IMG/VR virus record: IMGVR_UViG_3300030390_001259
Span: 1 to 37,861 of that record
DNA from: a virus
Length of the DNA: 37,861 nucleotides
Direction: 5' to 3' (one strand)
The notes below the pieces were generated by a model. The model made no database searches, had not been told where the DNA came from, and was given only the letters and a program-made list of their open reading frames with translations. The translations under genes were made by a program, and so were the position numbers. This document shows, one piece after another, positions 14,866 to 22,544 of this stretch (position 1 is its first letter; each line of letters opens with the position of its first letter).

Positions 14866-15195
14866 ATGAATAACACAGAGAAGCTATTAAGAGCTTTTAT
14901 CGAGGCTCAAGGTTACGGGATTAAAGAGGTGGTAACTCACAATGAATATACCAACACACTTGAGGGTGGTTTGTTTTGTGCTGATATTGAACAAAGATGC
15001 GTAGAAGAGATTATTGATTATCAAGTAACTAAGAAGAATGGCAAGCAAGACATGATTAAGCAGATGTCTGAGTGCATGTTTGATCAATTAAATAAAGGCG
15101 GTGTTGAATGTCATACGGTTACTTATAACGGCATCACCATGAAATACAATAGCGAATCAAAAAGCGCGGAGGTTGTAGATAATGAAAACATATAA
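14866..15195 (+). CDS. Hypothetical protein, 109 aa
   Basis: Family not recognised. A mixed helical protein with four cysteines (CADIEQRC, SECMF, ECHTV). It overlaps the following gene by 14 bases. It is the second of six closely packed small genes between two terminators (14593 and 15840), so it belongs to an accessory unit rather than to virion assembly. Confidence 0.6.
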   Translation: MNNTEKLLRAFIEAQGYGIKEVVTHNEYTNTLEGGLFCADIEQRCVEEIIDYQVTKKNGKQDMIKQMSECMFDQLNKGGVECHTVTYNGITMKYNSESKSAEVVDNENI

Positions 15196-15388
15196 AAGCA
15201 GCGATTTAACACACAAGCGTAAAGAAGTTATGGCTATAGCAGCAGCAGAGGGCGCACACATTAGAGAATTAAAAACTAATGGCGATGTTAAGCGAGAGTT
15301 TATATTAATAACTAAAGAAGAGTTTATTGATATGGATATAGGGTTCGATTCAAATAATGAGCCTAGAGTATATCCAGAGGAATTTTAA
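15182..15388 (+). CDS. Hypothetical protein, 68 aa
   Basis: Family not recognised. Basic N-terminus (MKTYKSSDLTHKRKEVMAIA), a strand-rich centre and an acidic C-terminus. GGAGG is located upstream of the start inside the preceding gene. The stop abuts the next start with no gap. Confidence 0.6.
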   Translation: MKTYKSSDLTHKRKEVMAIAAAEGAHIRELKTNGDVKREFILITKEEFIDMDIGFDSNNEPRVYPEEF

Positions 15389-15577
15389 ATGAAAAATCAA
15401 ACTGAATTCACATTAGATAAAGATACAGCTACACACATGTTAGAGTTTTTAAAAGAGAACACTGACGAGTGTTATGCTGCTAATGTGCCTTATCCACCTA
15501 GCGATAAGTACATTAAGTTTTATAACTGGTTGGCTGATACTCTTGGTGAACCTCATTATTATAATGGTGATTTATGA
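15389..15577 (+). CDS. Hypothetical protein, 62 aa
   Basis: Family not recognised. A small acidic protein with a helical N-terminal half (DTATHMLEFLKENTDECYA) and a Tyr/Pro-rich centre. AGAGG Shine-Dalgarno within the end of the preceding gene. It overlaps the next start by four bases (ATGA). Confidence 0.6.
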   Translation: MKNQTEFTLDKDTATHMLEFLKENTDECYAANVPYPPSDKYIKFYNWLADTLGEPHYYNGDL

Positions 15578-15768
15578 GTACGCAAGTTAACGGTTTAATC
15601 ATAGATAAGGTACTGGATTACTACGGCAATGATGTTAGCAATACTGATGAATGGGAAGGGCTTGCTTTCACTATACACTTCACTAACGGGTTAAGTCTTG
15701 AGGTGGGTAAAGGTGGTGGGTATATAGTTATGGATTTAATAGGGAGGATTGATGAAACCAAGAATTAG
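15574..15768 (+). CDS. Hypothetical protein, 64 aa
   Basis: Family not recognised. A beta-rich small protein (LIIDKVLDYYGNDVS, then GLAFTIHFTNGLSLEVGKGGG) that reads like a single compact beta-sheet domain. It is coupled to the gene before by ATGA overlap and overlaps the start of the next micro-ORF. Confidence 0.6.
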   Translation: MSTQVNGLIIDKVLDYYGNDVSNTDEWEGLAFTIHFTNGLSLEVGKGGGYIVMDLIGRIDETKN

Positions 15769-15847
15769 AGCTTGTAGTTATGCGTGGTATGCTTGGATTA
15801 GATATGACAAAACAAAAAGGATAAAAAAATTAAACAAGGCCCCTTAA
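15752..15847 (+). CDS. Basic micro-protein, 31 aa
   Basis: A 32-codon ORF with a strong AGGGAGG Shine-Dalgarno inside the end of the preceding gene. The product is basic with a Trp/Tyr-rich middle (SYAWYAWIRYDKTKR). It ends within the terminator stem. Length makes the call tentative, but the ribosome site is among the best in the cluster. Confidence 0.5.
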   Translation: MKPRIRACSYAWYAWIRYDKTKRIKKLNKAP

Positions 15848-15859
15848 TAGGGGTTTTTT
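15840..15859 (+). terminator. Intrinsic terminator of the small-gene cluster
   Basis: CCCC (15840-15843) pairs with GGGG (15850-15853) around TTAATA, extended by A-rich/T-rich flanks, followed by six T residues. Confidence 0.8.
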
Positions 15860-15914
15860 ATTACCTGAAATTTAACAGCTTTCACCACTTCAACAAACCC
15901 TTATTCTGTATGGT

Positions 15915-15943
15915 TTGTCAATCTCGCCAATTATTAGTATAAT
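15915..15943 (+). promoter_or_regulatory. Strong promoter for scaffold and coat genes
   Basis: -35 TTGTCA (15915-15920), 17-bp spacer, -10 TATAAT (15938-15943), predicted start near 15950, about 60 bases before the scaffold gene. It is the best conventional promoter within the virion genes and fits the need for very high coat expression. Confidence 0.75.
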
Positions 15944-16008
15944 AAGCCAAGGTTAACCACTCACCTTTAAGAGTCGGGCTAAAATTCTTCCTTACAGGAT
16001 GCACAAAA

Positions 16009-16866
16009 ATGACAGATGCTAACGAAACAACTGAAGATGTTGTATTAACGCCAAAGATTAACCCTAAAGCAGAAAGTGTTGACGATCACTTTGCAAAGCA
16101 AGAGGATATTCAAGAGGCACAAGCCGCACCAGAAGTTGAATCAATTACTGAATCATCACCAGTTAGTGAAGACAATCACGAAGAAAAAACAAATGGTGTT
16201 CAAAAACGTATTAATGACATTACAGCGCAACGGTATCAAGAGCAGCGTAGAGCTGACGATTTACAAGCGCAGCTGGATGCATTGAAAGGGCAACAAACCC
16301 AGCCAGTGCAGCAGGAAAAGCAAGAGAGCAAGCTACAAGCTCCTTCTGTACCTGATGACATATACGATGAAGATGCAATGCGAAAGTATCATGCTGACAG
16401 CCAAGCGTATAATGCGCAGGTTGCAACACAAGCGGCGCAAACTCAATTTGAAAACCAACAAAAACAAGGCGCAGAGCAAGCACAACAAGCAAAGCAAAAA
16501 GCAGTAATTGAACAATACACCACTAACGCATTACGCGATGGTGTTGACTTGGACAAACTACGAGTTGCTGAGCAATCACTCAATCAGGCCGGTATTAGCC
16601 CAGAGTTAGGCTCGTTTATTATGAACGACCCGAACGGCGCTAAGATTGCCACGTATTTAGCTGATAACCCTGCTGAAATGTACGACATTTTACAGAAAGA
16701 CTCAGTTAGTGCAGGCATTCAAATTGCTAACCAGATTAAGCCGAAAGTGTTATCTCAAACGCCTAAAGTATCTAAAGCGCCCGATCCAATCCCAGAAGTA
16801 TCTGGCGGCGGATTTGTCGAAAAAGATGATTTTGACAAAACATACTCGGGTTACGAAATCCTATAA
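16009..16866 (+). CDS. Scaffolding protein, P22 gp8 type
   Basis: This directs procapsid assembly and leaves before DNA packaging. The protein is acidic, Gln/Glu/Ala-rich and almost entirely helical. A segment NGVQKRINDITAQRYQEQRR (residues 62-81) is typical of scaffolds of this group, and Q/A-rich helices occupy the middle. At 285 aa it is close to P22 gp8 (303). The gene sits immediately before the coat gene, as in P22. P22 scaffold has a basic helix-turn-helix at its end; here the last residues (VEKDDFDKTYSGYEIL) are acidic, so coat contact may differ. Confidence 0.85.
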   Translation: MTDANETTEDVVLTPKINPKAESVDDHFAKQEDIQEAQAAPEVESITESSPVSEDNHEEKTNGVQKRINDITAQRYQEQRRADDLQAQLDALKGQQTQPVQQEKQESKLQAPSVPDDIYDEDAMRKYHADSQAYNAQVATQAAQTQFENQQKQGAEQAQQAKQKAVIEQYTTNALRDGVDLDKLRVAEQSLNQAGISPELGSFIMNDPNGAKIATYLADNPAEMYDILQKDSVSAGIQIANQIKPKVLSQTPKVSKAPDPIPEVSGGGFVEKDDFDKTYSGYEIL

Positions 16867-16878
16867 GGAAAATCTATC

Positions 16879-18165
16879 ATGCCTAATAACTACCAAAGCA
16901 ATATCAACAACAAGCTACTAAAATCTTTTATCAAAGGTTTTGAGAGTAGTACCGTATTAATGAACACTGTATCAAAGCAGTTAGTTAATGATTTTGATGC
17001 ATCAACTGGCGGCGCTTATGGTGCTGTATCAATGAAGCGTCCTCCACAATATGTGCCACAACGTACGCCTGATGGTGATATGTCTGGTAATCAAGCTAAC
17101 CCAGTTCGCGCTGGTAAAGTTCAAGGTGAAGTATCTCCAAACGGCTACATTACTGTATACGTTGAAAACACCCAAGTTGAAGAAGCATTAGAAGCTGACC
17201 AACTAGATGAGCTATTACGCCCTATCGCTGAAGATATGGTTACAGAGCTTGAAAGCGAGCTAGCTTTATACATGACCACTAACGCCTCGTTACGTTCTGG
17301 TGCCTCTGCTAACGCAATCAATAAATGGTCTGACATTGCAAACGCTGGTGCATTATTTAAAGAAATCGGCGCTCCTTCAGGTATGAAGTATGCAGCTATT
17401 AACTCTTTTGATGAAGTAACACTTGCTGACCTTCAAACTCAATTAGGTGTTAACCCTAATGTAAACGAAGCATGGGCAGGCGCAGTAGTTAAAGAGAGGT
17501 TTGCAGGATTCAACCAAGTATTAACAACTAATAACTTAGCTGAATATACAACTGGTAATCCTGGCGCTGGTCCTATCACATTATCAGCAACTCCTGCTTC
17601 TACTTATACGGCGTACAAAGATACTTACCGTATGACTTTATCGTTAACAGGTTTGACTGCAACTACCGGTACTTTATCTAAAGGCCAGCAACTACAGTTT
17701 ACTGATGCATCTTACTTAAACTTACGTAACCGTAAGTCAGTACGCAAAGACGGTGCGCCTGTAGAGTTTACTTGTACAGTGCTAGAAGATGTAACAGCTG
17801 ATGGTGCTGGTAACGTTACCGTTCAAGTGTCAGGTGCTGCAATCTTTGAAACTGGCGTTGATGGTGCATTTAACACAGTTAACGCTGCATTAGTATCTGG
17901 TAATGTTGCAACTGTTGTTGATACTGCTGCTACCATCTTACGACCTGCATTAGCATACTGTGAAGGTTTTGTAGGTTGTGGTTCGGTTGTTCTTCCTAAG
18001 CTTCACGCTTTAGATAGCTCAATCATGAACTACAAAGGTACATCAATCCGTGTTCACCGTTTCTCTGATGGTGTTGCTAACGTTAACCGTTACCGCTTTG
18101 ATATCTTACCTACTTTCGCAACATTTATGCCTGAGTGGGGTCAACAGTTATTCGGTACGCCGTAA
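16879..18165 (+). CDS. Major coat protein, P22 gp5 type (HK97 fold with I-domain)
   Basis: Builds the icosahedral capsid. At 428 aa it is almost the same length as P22 gp5 (430). Recognisable features are the N-terminal arm, the VEEALEADQLDELLRPIAEDM spine-helix region (about 99-119), and a strand-rich insertion at about 225-345 corresponding to the P22 I-domain. The C-terminal part returns to the core with ILRPALAYCEGFVGCGSV and ends GQQLFGTP. Codon use is notably regular, as in highly expressed genes. Promoter at 15915 and terminator at 18186 bracket the scaffold-coat pair. Confidence 0.92.
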   Translation: MPNNYQSNINNKLLKSFIKGFESSTVLMNTVSKQLVNDFDASTGGAYGAVSMKRPPQYVPQRTPDGDMSGNQANPVRAGKVQGEVSPNGYITVYVENTQVEEALEADQLDELLRPIAEDMVTELESELALYMTTNASLRSGASANAINKWSDIANAGALFKEIGAPSGMKYAAINSFDEVTLADLQTQLGVNPNVNEAWAGAVVKERFAGFNQVLTTNNLAEYTTGNPGAGPITLSATPASTYTAYKDTYRMTLSLTGLTATTGTLSKGQQLQFTDASYLNLRNRKSVRKDGAPVEFTCTVLEDVTADGAGNVTVQVSGAAIFETGVDGAFNTVNAALVSGNVATVVDTAATILRPALAYCEGFVGCGSVVLPKLHALDSSIMNYKGTSIRVHRFSDGVANVNRYRFDILPTFATFMPEWGQQLFGTP

Positions 18166-18185
18166 TAGTTAGTTGATTTAATGAA

Positions 18186-18207
18186 GGGGCTTAATCGCCC
18201 CTTTTTT
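18186..18207 (+). terminator. Intrinsic terminator after the coat gene
   Basis: GGGGC (18186-18190) pairs with GCCCC (18197-18201) around TTAATC, followed by six T residues. Confidence 0.9.
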
Positions 18208-18260
18208 ATTGCCTGTTAATATGTGTTATTATTAACCTATACCAACAAGAGGAAATAAAC

Positions 18261-18479
18261 ATGAAAGAATTCATTACAATGTTCAAGCTAGCTAAAGATG
18301 GAGACACTATCCGTCAAGTTGTTATTCATAGCGAATTGAAAGAAGAGCTTGAAAGTATAGGCTTTGTGGATAATGTTGAAAAGGTGTCACCGCTAGATAA
18401 CATTGAAGATGCGGTTATAGTTAGTGAAAAACCTAAAAAGAAACGCGCACCAAAAAAGGCTGCTAAGGCTAAAGAGTAA
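18261..18479 (+). CDS. Small protein with Lys/Ala-rich tail, 72 aa
   Basis: An N-terminal domain (MFKLAKDGDTIRQVVIHSELKE-like) followed by an acidic middle and a basic C-terminal tail (KPKKKRAPKKAAKAKE). Small proteins with this layout often lie between coat and head-completion genes of podoviruses, role unknown. GAGGAAA Shine-Dalgarno. ATG 18279 is an alternative start. It overlaps the gp4-like gene by one base (TAATG). Confidence 0.7.
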   Translation: MKEFITMFKLAKDGDTIRQVVIHSELKEELESIGFVDNVEKVSPLDNIEDAVIVSEKPKKKRAPKKAAKAKE

Positions 18480-19207
18480 TGCCAAATAAAATAGATATAG
18501 TTAACGGTACTTATAGTTTAATCCGTATTAGCGGCTTAACCTCAAGCCCGTTACCAGAAGAAATTAACACAGCTATTCAAGTGTTAGATGATTTAGCGGC
18601 AGAGATTAGCACAAGCTTAAACTTGGGTTACATACAGCCTATTGAATATGGTGCTTCAGGACCTAATGATGATTCCGGTTTATCGCCTGAGTTAGCCGGA
18701 CCGATGAAGAAGATGCTAGCTGTTGAGCTAGTAACATTCTTTGGGCGAGAGGTTACACCAACACTAGCAGCTATAGCTAAAAGCGGCATGAAAAGCATGG
18801 AGAGACTGCTTGTCAGCGTTCCTGATATGCAAAACCCTGCAACGCTTCCTATAGGCAGTGGTAATGAGTGGGATTATCGCTCTGATAAATTCTACCCAGA
18901 GCCGAACAATGATGATGGGGCAATTGACCACTTTAAGGATGATGTTTTTCAGTTTCCTTTTGATTGGTCGTCATGGGTTGGTGAAACCGATACATTAATT
19001 AGTGTTACATATGATGCTGATAGCGGCATAAATCTTAGTAACGAAGCTATTGAGGGCAATACATCAGTTGTGACTATATCTTTTAATAGTGTTGGTCAAT
19101 TCGCGCTATGCATGGTTGCAGAGAAATCTGACGGAGAGAAGAAAACGGTAAGGTCACTTTATAACTCTAAGTCGTGTAAATCGACTGGGCTGTATTATAG
19201 TTCGTAA
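18479..19207 (+). CDS. Head-completion/tail accessory protein, P22 gp4 type, with extra C-terminal domain
   Basis: In P22, gp4 binds the portal after packaging and starts tail assembly. The N-terminal 145 residues match the family: helical start (INTAIQVLDDLAAEIS), the acidic GPNDDSGLSPELAG turn (compare P22 GDDHGL), and LPIGSGNEWDYR (compare P22 MPTGSGN). P22 gp4 is 166 aa; this protein has 242. The additional residues from about 165 (TLISVTYDADSGINLSN, then VVTISFNSVGQFALC) look like an Ig-like/BIG beta-sandwich. Position between coat and gp10 agrees with P22 order. Confidence 0.85.
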   Translation: MPNKIDIVNGTYSLIRISGLTSSPLPEEINTAIQVLDDLAAEISTSLNLGYIQPIEYGASGPNDDSGLSPELAGPMKKMLAVELVTFFGREVTPTLAAIAKSGMKSMERLLVSVPDMQNPATLPIGSGNEWDYRSDKFYPEPNNDDGAIDHFKDDVFQFPFDWSSWVGETDTLISVTYDADSGINLSNEAIEGNTSVVTISFNSVGQFALCMVAEKSDGEKKTVRSLYNSKSCKSTGLYYSS

Positions 19208-19210
19208 CAT

Positions 19211-19307
19211 GTTAAACTATAGTTACTTAGCAGGCAGTCGGGGCTTGCTAAGTGAAGGCAGCGCTGCCGACCTTATCACCCGACTCCGACGAGGCAAGGA
19301 AGCCTCT
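19211..19307 (+). other. GC-rich structured intergenic element
   Basis: Just after the gp4 stop the sequence becomes GC-rich (about 61 percent over 19228-19308 by hand count) and full of complementary segments. AACTATAGTT (19215-19224) is a palindrome. CTTAGCA (19226-19232) pairs with TGCTAAG (19246-19252). AGTCGGG in that loop (19236-19242) pairs with CCCGACT (19279-19285), forming a possible pseudoknot. GGCAGCGCTGCC (19257-19268) is a perfect palindrome, and GAGGC (19291-19295) pairs with GCCTC (19302-19306). A 65-codon ORF covers it but lacks a ribosome site. Confidence 0.55.
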
Positions 19308-19333
19308 CCTTATAATAATAATATTAATGATTC

Positions 19334-19365
19334 GGGGCTATACGAAAGTACAGCCCCCTTTTTTT
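19334..19365 (+). terminator. Intrinsic terminator with GAAA tetraloop
   Basis: GGGGCT (19334-19339) pairs with AGCCCC (19352-19357). After an A-C mismatch TAC pairs with GTA around a GAAA tetraloop. Seven T residues follow. It ends the coat-to-gp4 transcript and abuts the end of the leftward gene 19364..20077. Confidence 0.9.
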
Positions 19366-20077
19366 ACTCTCCCTCTACTGTTAGTGGTTTTATGTTGGCG
19401 CAGTAACACGTATAAATAGATGAATTGCTAAGTACAAACTTTCCCTCTAACTTGTTATAAATGCCATACAAAGCGGACTTCACATCATAATCAAACTGAT
19501 AAGCCTTACCATCTATTAACTCTATAGGTGTAGGCAGAGGCTTGAATTCTATTACATCAAGGTTTATTACACAGTCAAGATCAATAATGTTAATCCATAC
19601 CTTACCAGCATGATAGGCAAGTATTTCACAAGTGCCTTTATTTGATGTAACTTTAGTAAAGAATGTAGTATCAAACGAACACTCCATGCCCACACTAGGT
19701 AATTCACCCGCATCACACATTTCTTGCGTGTATACTGGTGCTGCTTGTTCGGGTGGTTGGTTTTCCTTGCTAGCTACTGGCACATTACCCAATGATATCT
19801 CATCCCTGTAATTTGATAACTCATACATATTCCCGTTACCCATGTTAGAGGCTAATAAGTTTACTAGGGATTTGAATTCCTCAACTGTGCAAATGACTTT
19901 CCAAAACTGGTTGTCGCTAACAGAAGCTCCCGTTGTTATATCTCCGCACTTGTATCCTTCAAAGTCACTAACTGCAACTATCACCTGATAAGTATAAGGA
20001 CGATCACCACTCAAGTCGGTGTAGTCAAACTCACCCTTAAATTCAATCACCGCATCCATTATCGTTTTATTCATCAT
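19364..20077 (-). CDS. Moron-like protein of unknown function, 237 aa
   Basis: A leftward gene inside the rightward virion operon. The N-terminal 85 residues (IEFKGEFDYTDLSGDRPYTYQ, then EEFKSLVNLLASN) look like one domain. A Pro/Gln-rich linker leads to a second beta-rich domain from about residue 120 (LPSVGMECSFDTTFF, EILAYHAGKVWI), a pattern shared with many phage accessory proteins of unknown role. No signal peptide or membrane segment. AAGGAG Shine-Dalgarno before tandem ATGs. It is last of three leftward genes with a dedicated promoter; it ends against the convergent terminator. Confidence 0.7.
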   Translation of the reverse strand: MMNKTIMDAVIEFKGEFDYTDLSGDRPYTYQVIVAVSDFEGYKCGDITTGASVSDNQFWKVICTVEEFKSLVNLLASNMGNGNMYELSNYRDEISLGNVPVASKENQPPEQAAPVYTQEMCDAGELPSVGMECSFDTTFFTKVTSNKGTCEILAYHAGKVWINIIDLDCVINLDVIEFKPLPTPIELIDGKAYQFDYDVKSALYGIYNKLEGKFVLSNSSIYTCYCANIKPLTVEGE

Positions 20078-20095
20078 TTACTCTCCTTATTTGCT

Positions 20096-20257
20096 TTAAG
20101 TAAACCAGACCCAAGTACCATGAAAAATAGCAACAGGAAACATGATCGCCCCTGCTATCAAAAAACCCCACGCAGCATCAGTTAGACATGTGAGCACATG
20201 GGTAAACCAAGATGCAACAACCCAAACCCAAAATAATGACGATAGTAAATTACCCAT
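20096..20257 (-). CDS. Small inner-membrane protein, 53 aa
   Basis: Two hydrophobic segments (about residues 5-20, LSSLFWVWVVASWF, and 31-52, WGFLIAGAIMFPVAIF) joined by a short polar loop predict a hairpin in the membrane. It is rich in Trp. The start overlaps the stop of the preceding RHH gene, so it is translated with it. Small membrane proteins in such morons often block superinfecting DNA entry (for example P22 SieA class), but no similarity is claimed. Confidence 0.65.
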   Translation of the reverse strand: MGNLLSSLFWVWVVASWFTHVLTCLTDAAWGFLIAGAIMFPVAIFHGTWVWFT

Positions 20258-20381
20258 TATTCAAACCCTTCTTGGTTAGCTGGCGTACTGCCATATTAAA
20301 ATTACCTTCACAGAATAAATCTGCGTAGTCCTGAATGGCCTTGACCAAGTCCATACTCTTAAAATCGATTACTTTCTTCAT
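20250..20381 (-). CDS. Ribbon-helix-helix (Arc/CopG-like) DNA-binding protein, 43 aa
   Basis: The sequence follows the RHH plan: a strand (KKVIDFKS), helix A (MDLVKAIQDYADLFC), a turn with GNFN, and helix B (MAVRQLTKKGLNN). Length 43 aa is close to minimal RHH repressors such as Arc (53). It heads the leftward cassette and most likely regulates the promoter just upstream, where ATATGC occurs twice with 11-bp spacing. Start ATG 20381 is weakly supported by GAGGT upstream. Confidence 0.6.
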   Translation of the reverse strand: MKKVIDFKSMDLVKAIQDYADLFCEGNFNMAVRQLTKKGLNNG

Positions 20382-20409
20382 ACTTACCTCATACGTTGTT
20401 GATATGCAC

Positions 20410-20437
20410 AGTATATGCGTTACACATCACAAGTCAA
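20410..20437 (-). promoter_or_regulatory. Leftward promoter of the moron cassette
   Basis: On the minus strand -35 TTGACT (20437-20432), 16-bp spacer, -10 TATACT (20415-20410). The region contains GCATAT twice, start to start 11 bp apart (minus strand, 20419 and 20408), which could be operator half-sites for the RHH protein. Confidence 0.7.
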
Positions 20438-20463
20438 CCCTATTATTAATTAAATAACTACCA

Positions 20464-20472
20464 TGCTATAAT
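20464..20472 (+). promoter_or_regulatory. Extended -10 promoter for the tail genes
   Basis: TGCTATAAT fits TGnTATAAT and lies 28 bases before the gp10-like gene, where the previous rightward transcript has been terminated and the moron intervenes. Confidence 0.5.
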
Positions 20473-20499
20473 TGAGTCATTAAATTAAAGGGCGCGATA

Positions 20500-21909
20500 A
20501 TGGCAAAGATAAAGTTACCACTAATAACAGGGGATAGGCATTCAGACCTAGATTATAGAACTAATCTACCTGTAAATATGACAGCTGTAATCAAGCGAAT
20601 AAAAGACAGTGATGGCTATCTGCTTTCCCATGATGGGTTAACAAGCTTCTCAGATACTAATGGTAAGGCTAGGGGTGGAACGTTCAACGAGAGGTTTGAT
20701 AAGCACTATAGGGTGTCAGGTGATAACTTCGAAAGTATTGATATTGACGGCACTGTAACTAGCTTAGGTTTAACGCCTGGCGATGGTGTATGTTCGCTTG
20801 CTGAATCGTTTAATACTCAAGCCATCTTAACTGATGGTAAACTGTACCTATGGGATAACGCCTCATTAATTCAAGTCACAGACCCCGACTTAGGGTTCCC
20901 AATAGACATTACATGGTTTAGAGGTATCTATGTAATGACTGATGGTCAATTCTTGTTTCATACTGACATAAACAATGAATTTTCAATAAACCCTCTTAAG
21001 TACTCATCTAGTGAATTTTCTAGCGATAGAATTATTGCTGTTGCGCGTAACGATGAGAACCAAATACTAGCATTTAACCGCTACTCTACTGAATACTTTT
21101 ACTTTAACGCTAACGCTCCATCAGGAACAAGTGTTTTACAAGTTATATCTGGCAAGGCCATAAAGGTTGGTATTGTCGGTACTCACTGTAAAGCTGAATT
21201 AGATGGCGTGTTTTTTATATTGGGCGGAAGAAAAAAAGAATCGCCTAGTATACATATAATGTCAGGCGGTAGTGTAACACCTGTTGCTACACGTGAGGTT
21301 GACAAGATAATCTCAAAGTACACAGAGAAAGAGTTATCAACTGCAGTGTTAGAGTCTAGAACTGTTGATAGAGATATGTTTTTAATTGTCCACTTACCTC
21401 ATGAAACGCTTCTTTATAATCACAGCGTTGGGAAAAAGCTCGGTATTGATTCGGCTTGGTCATATGTTAAAACAGGCGTTGACACTGATGACCCTTGGCG
21501 CGGTAAGTTTGGTGTTTTCGACCCTCGGGTTGCTAAGTGGATTTACGGAGATGTATTAGAAAACAAGCTTGGTTATCTTAATGATGAAATTGCATCGCAA
21601 TATGACGAACAGGTTGAGTGTATTTGTTATACGCCTATATTAAGTCTCGAGACATTCTCAATAGATGAATTCGACTTAGATACAATACCAGGTTATTCAG
21701 CAAGCGACTTTACTAGCGCGTTTAGTATGAGTTATGACGGCATTACTTATGGTGAAGAACAATGGAACTTAATCAGTGTGATGGGTGGGTATAACAAGAG
21801 ATACGTTGTCAGAAACTTAGGATACATAAGAGATAGTTTTAACTTTAAATTCAGGTTTGTTTCTGATGAAAAAATGGCATTCTCAGGATTAAAGGTGACT
21901 TACTCATGA
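20500..21909 (+). CDS. Packaged-DNA stabilisation/tail hub protein, P22 gp10 type
   Basis: In P22, gp10 forms the hexameric hub between gp4 and the needle and helps hold DNA in. At 469 aa it nearly equals P22 gp10 (472). Family features include the N-terminal DLDYRTNLPVNMTAVIK (P22: similar NxxPVNL element), repeated beta-propeller-like strands, and LPHETLLYNHSVGK with AWSYVKTG near residue 320. Order gp4, gp10, needle agrees with P22. The gene overlaps the next by four bases. Confidence 0.88.
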   Translation: MAKIKLPLITGDRHSDLDYRTNLPVNMTAVIKRIKDSDGYLLSHDGLTSFSDTNGKARGGTFNERFDKHYRVSGDNFESIDIDGTVTSLGLTPGDGVCSLAESFNTQAILTDGKLYLWDNASLIQVTDPDLGFPIDITWFRGIYVMTDGQFLFHTDINNEFSINPLKYSSSEFSSDRIIAVARNDENQILAFNRYSTEYFYFNANAPSGTSVLQVISGKAIKVGIVGTHCKAELDGVFFILGGRKKESPSIHIMSGGSVTPVATREVDKIISKYTEKELSTAVLESRTVDRDMFLIVHLPHETLLYNHSVGKKLGIDSAWSYVKTGVDTDDPWRGKFGVFDPRVAKWIYGDVLENKLGYLNDEIASQYDEQVECICYTPILSLETFSIDEFDLDTIPGYSASDFTSAFSMSYDGITYGEEQWNLISVMGGYNKRYVVRNLGYIRDSFNFKFRFVSDEKMAFSGLKVTYS

Positions 21910-22538
21910 GTAGGCAAATACTATTTAGTCATGAAAACATACGTCAATCGGTTAAAGGTGATGAACAGTTTGTTGAGGACTACTCAGCAGTAAAGGAAGA
22001 TGTACAAACAGCGCAAACATCAATAGATGAAATAAACGAAAAAATAGCAAAGATACCGGATTTGTTTGTATTGGCTGGTTATGGCGGTATTGGTGTTGAT
22101 GCGGTCGCTAGTATAGGAACGATAGACGCCACCTTTAAAACGTTAACTGGTTTTGATGTTGACTTAATTAGCGCTCCAAAAAATGTAACCTATGACAAGG
22201 CAAATAACGGGATTAAGCTTGATGTTGTTGGTGTTTGGGAGTTTACGGTAAAAGTATCTCTGACATTTTTAGAGGTTAACAACGGGCGAGAAATACAGTT
22301 AAGAGCTTATAACTCAACAACAGCAACTCCAGGTGCAACTGTATTTAATTACTTTGTAGGCAGAAACCAAGCAGGCGTAAACCTTCAGTTCACACTTGCG
22401 ATAGAGGTCGATGAAACAGAGATAGGAGATCTAATTCAACTACAAGTTGGTAGCACCTCAGATTCCTTTTCGTCATCTGACAATATAGGAACTATTTACC
22501 AAGCTAAGCATATATCAGAGTTTCAAGGTGCTCTTTAA
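21906..22538 (+). CDS. Tail needle candidate with TNF-like knob
   Basis: Position directly after gp10 is that of P22 gp26. Residues 1-55 contain a short heptad helix (VKEDVQTAQTSIDEINEKIAKI). Residues 60-210 form a beta-rich domain (TFKTLTGFDVDLISAP, WEFTVKVSLTFLEVNNGREI, LIQLQVGSTSDSF) resembling the TNF/C1q-like knob found at the tip of Sf6-type needles. The coiled coil is much shorter than in P22 gp26 (233 aa, mostly coil), so it may be a stubby needle or a collar fibre. The ATGA overlap couples it to gp10. Confidence 0.6.
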   Translation: MSRQILFSHENIRQSVKGDEQFVEDYSAVKEDVQTAQTSIDEINEKIAKIPDLFVLAGYGGIGVDAVASIGTIDATFKTLTGFDVDLISAPKNVTYDKANNGIKLDVVGVWEFTVKVSLTFLEVNNGREIQLRAYNSTTATPGATVFNYFVGRNQAGVNLQFTLAIEVDETEIGDLIQLQVGSTSDSFSSSDNIGTIYQAKHISEFQGAL

Positions 22539-22544
22539 AGAGTG

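Noticed and set aside
19209-19406. 65-codon ORF after the gp4 gene
   Set aside because: No Shine-Dalgarno, covers palindromes and the entire terminator, and runs into the opposing gene; the structured-element reading fits better.
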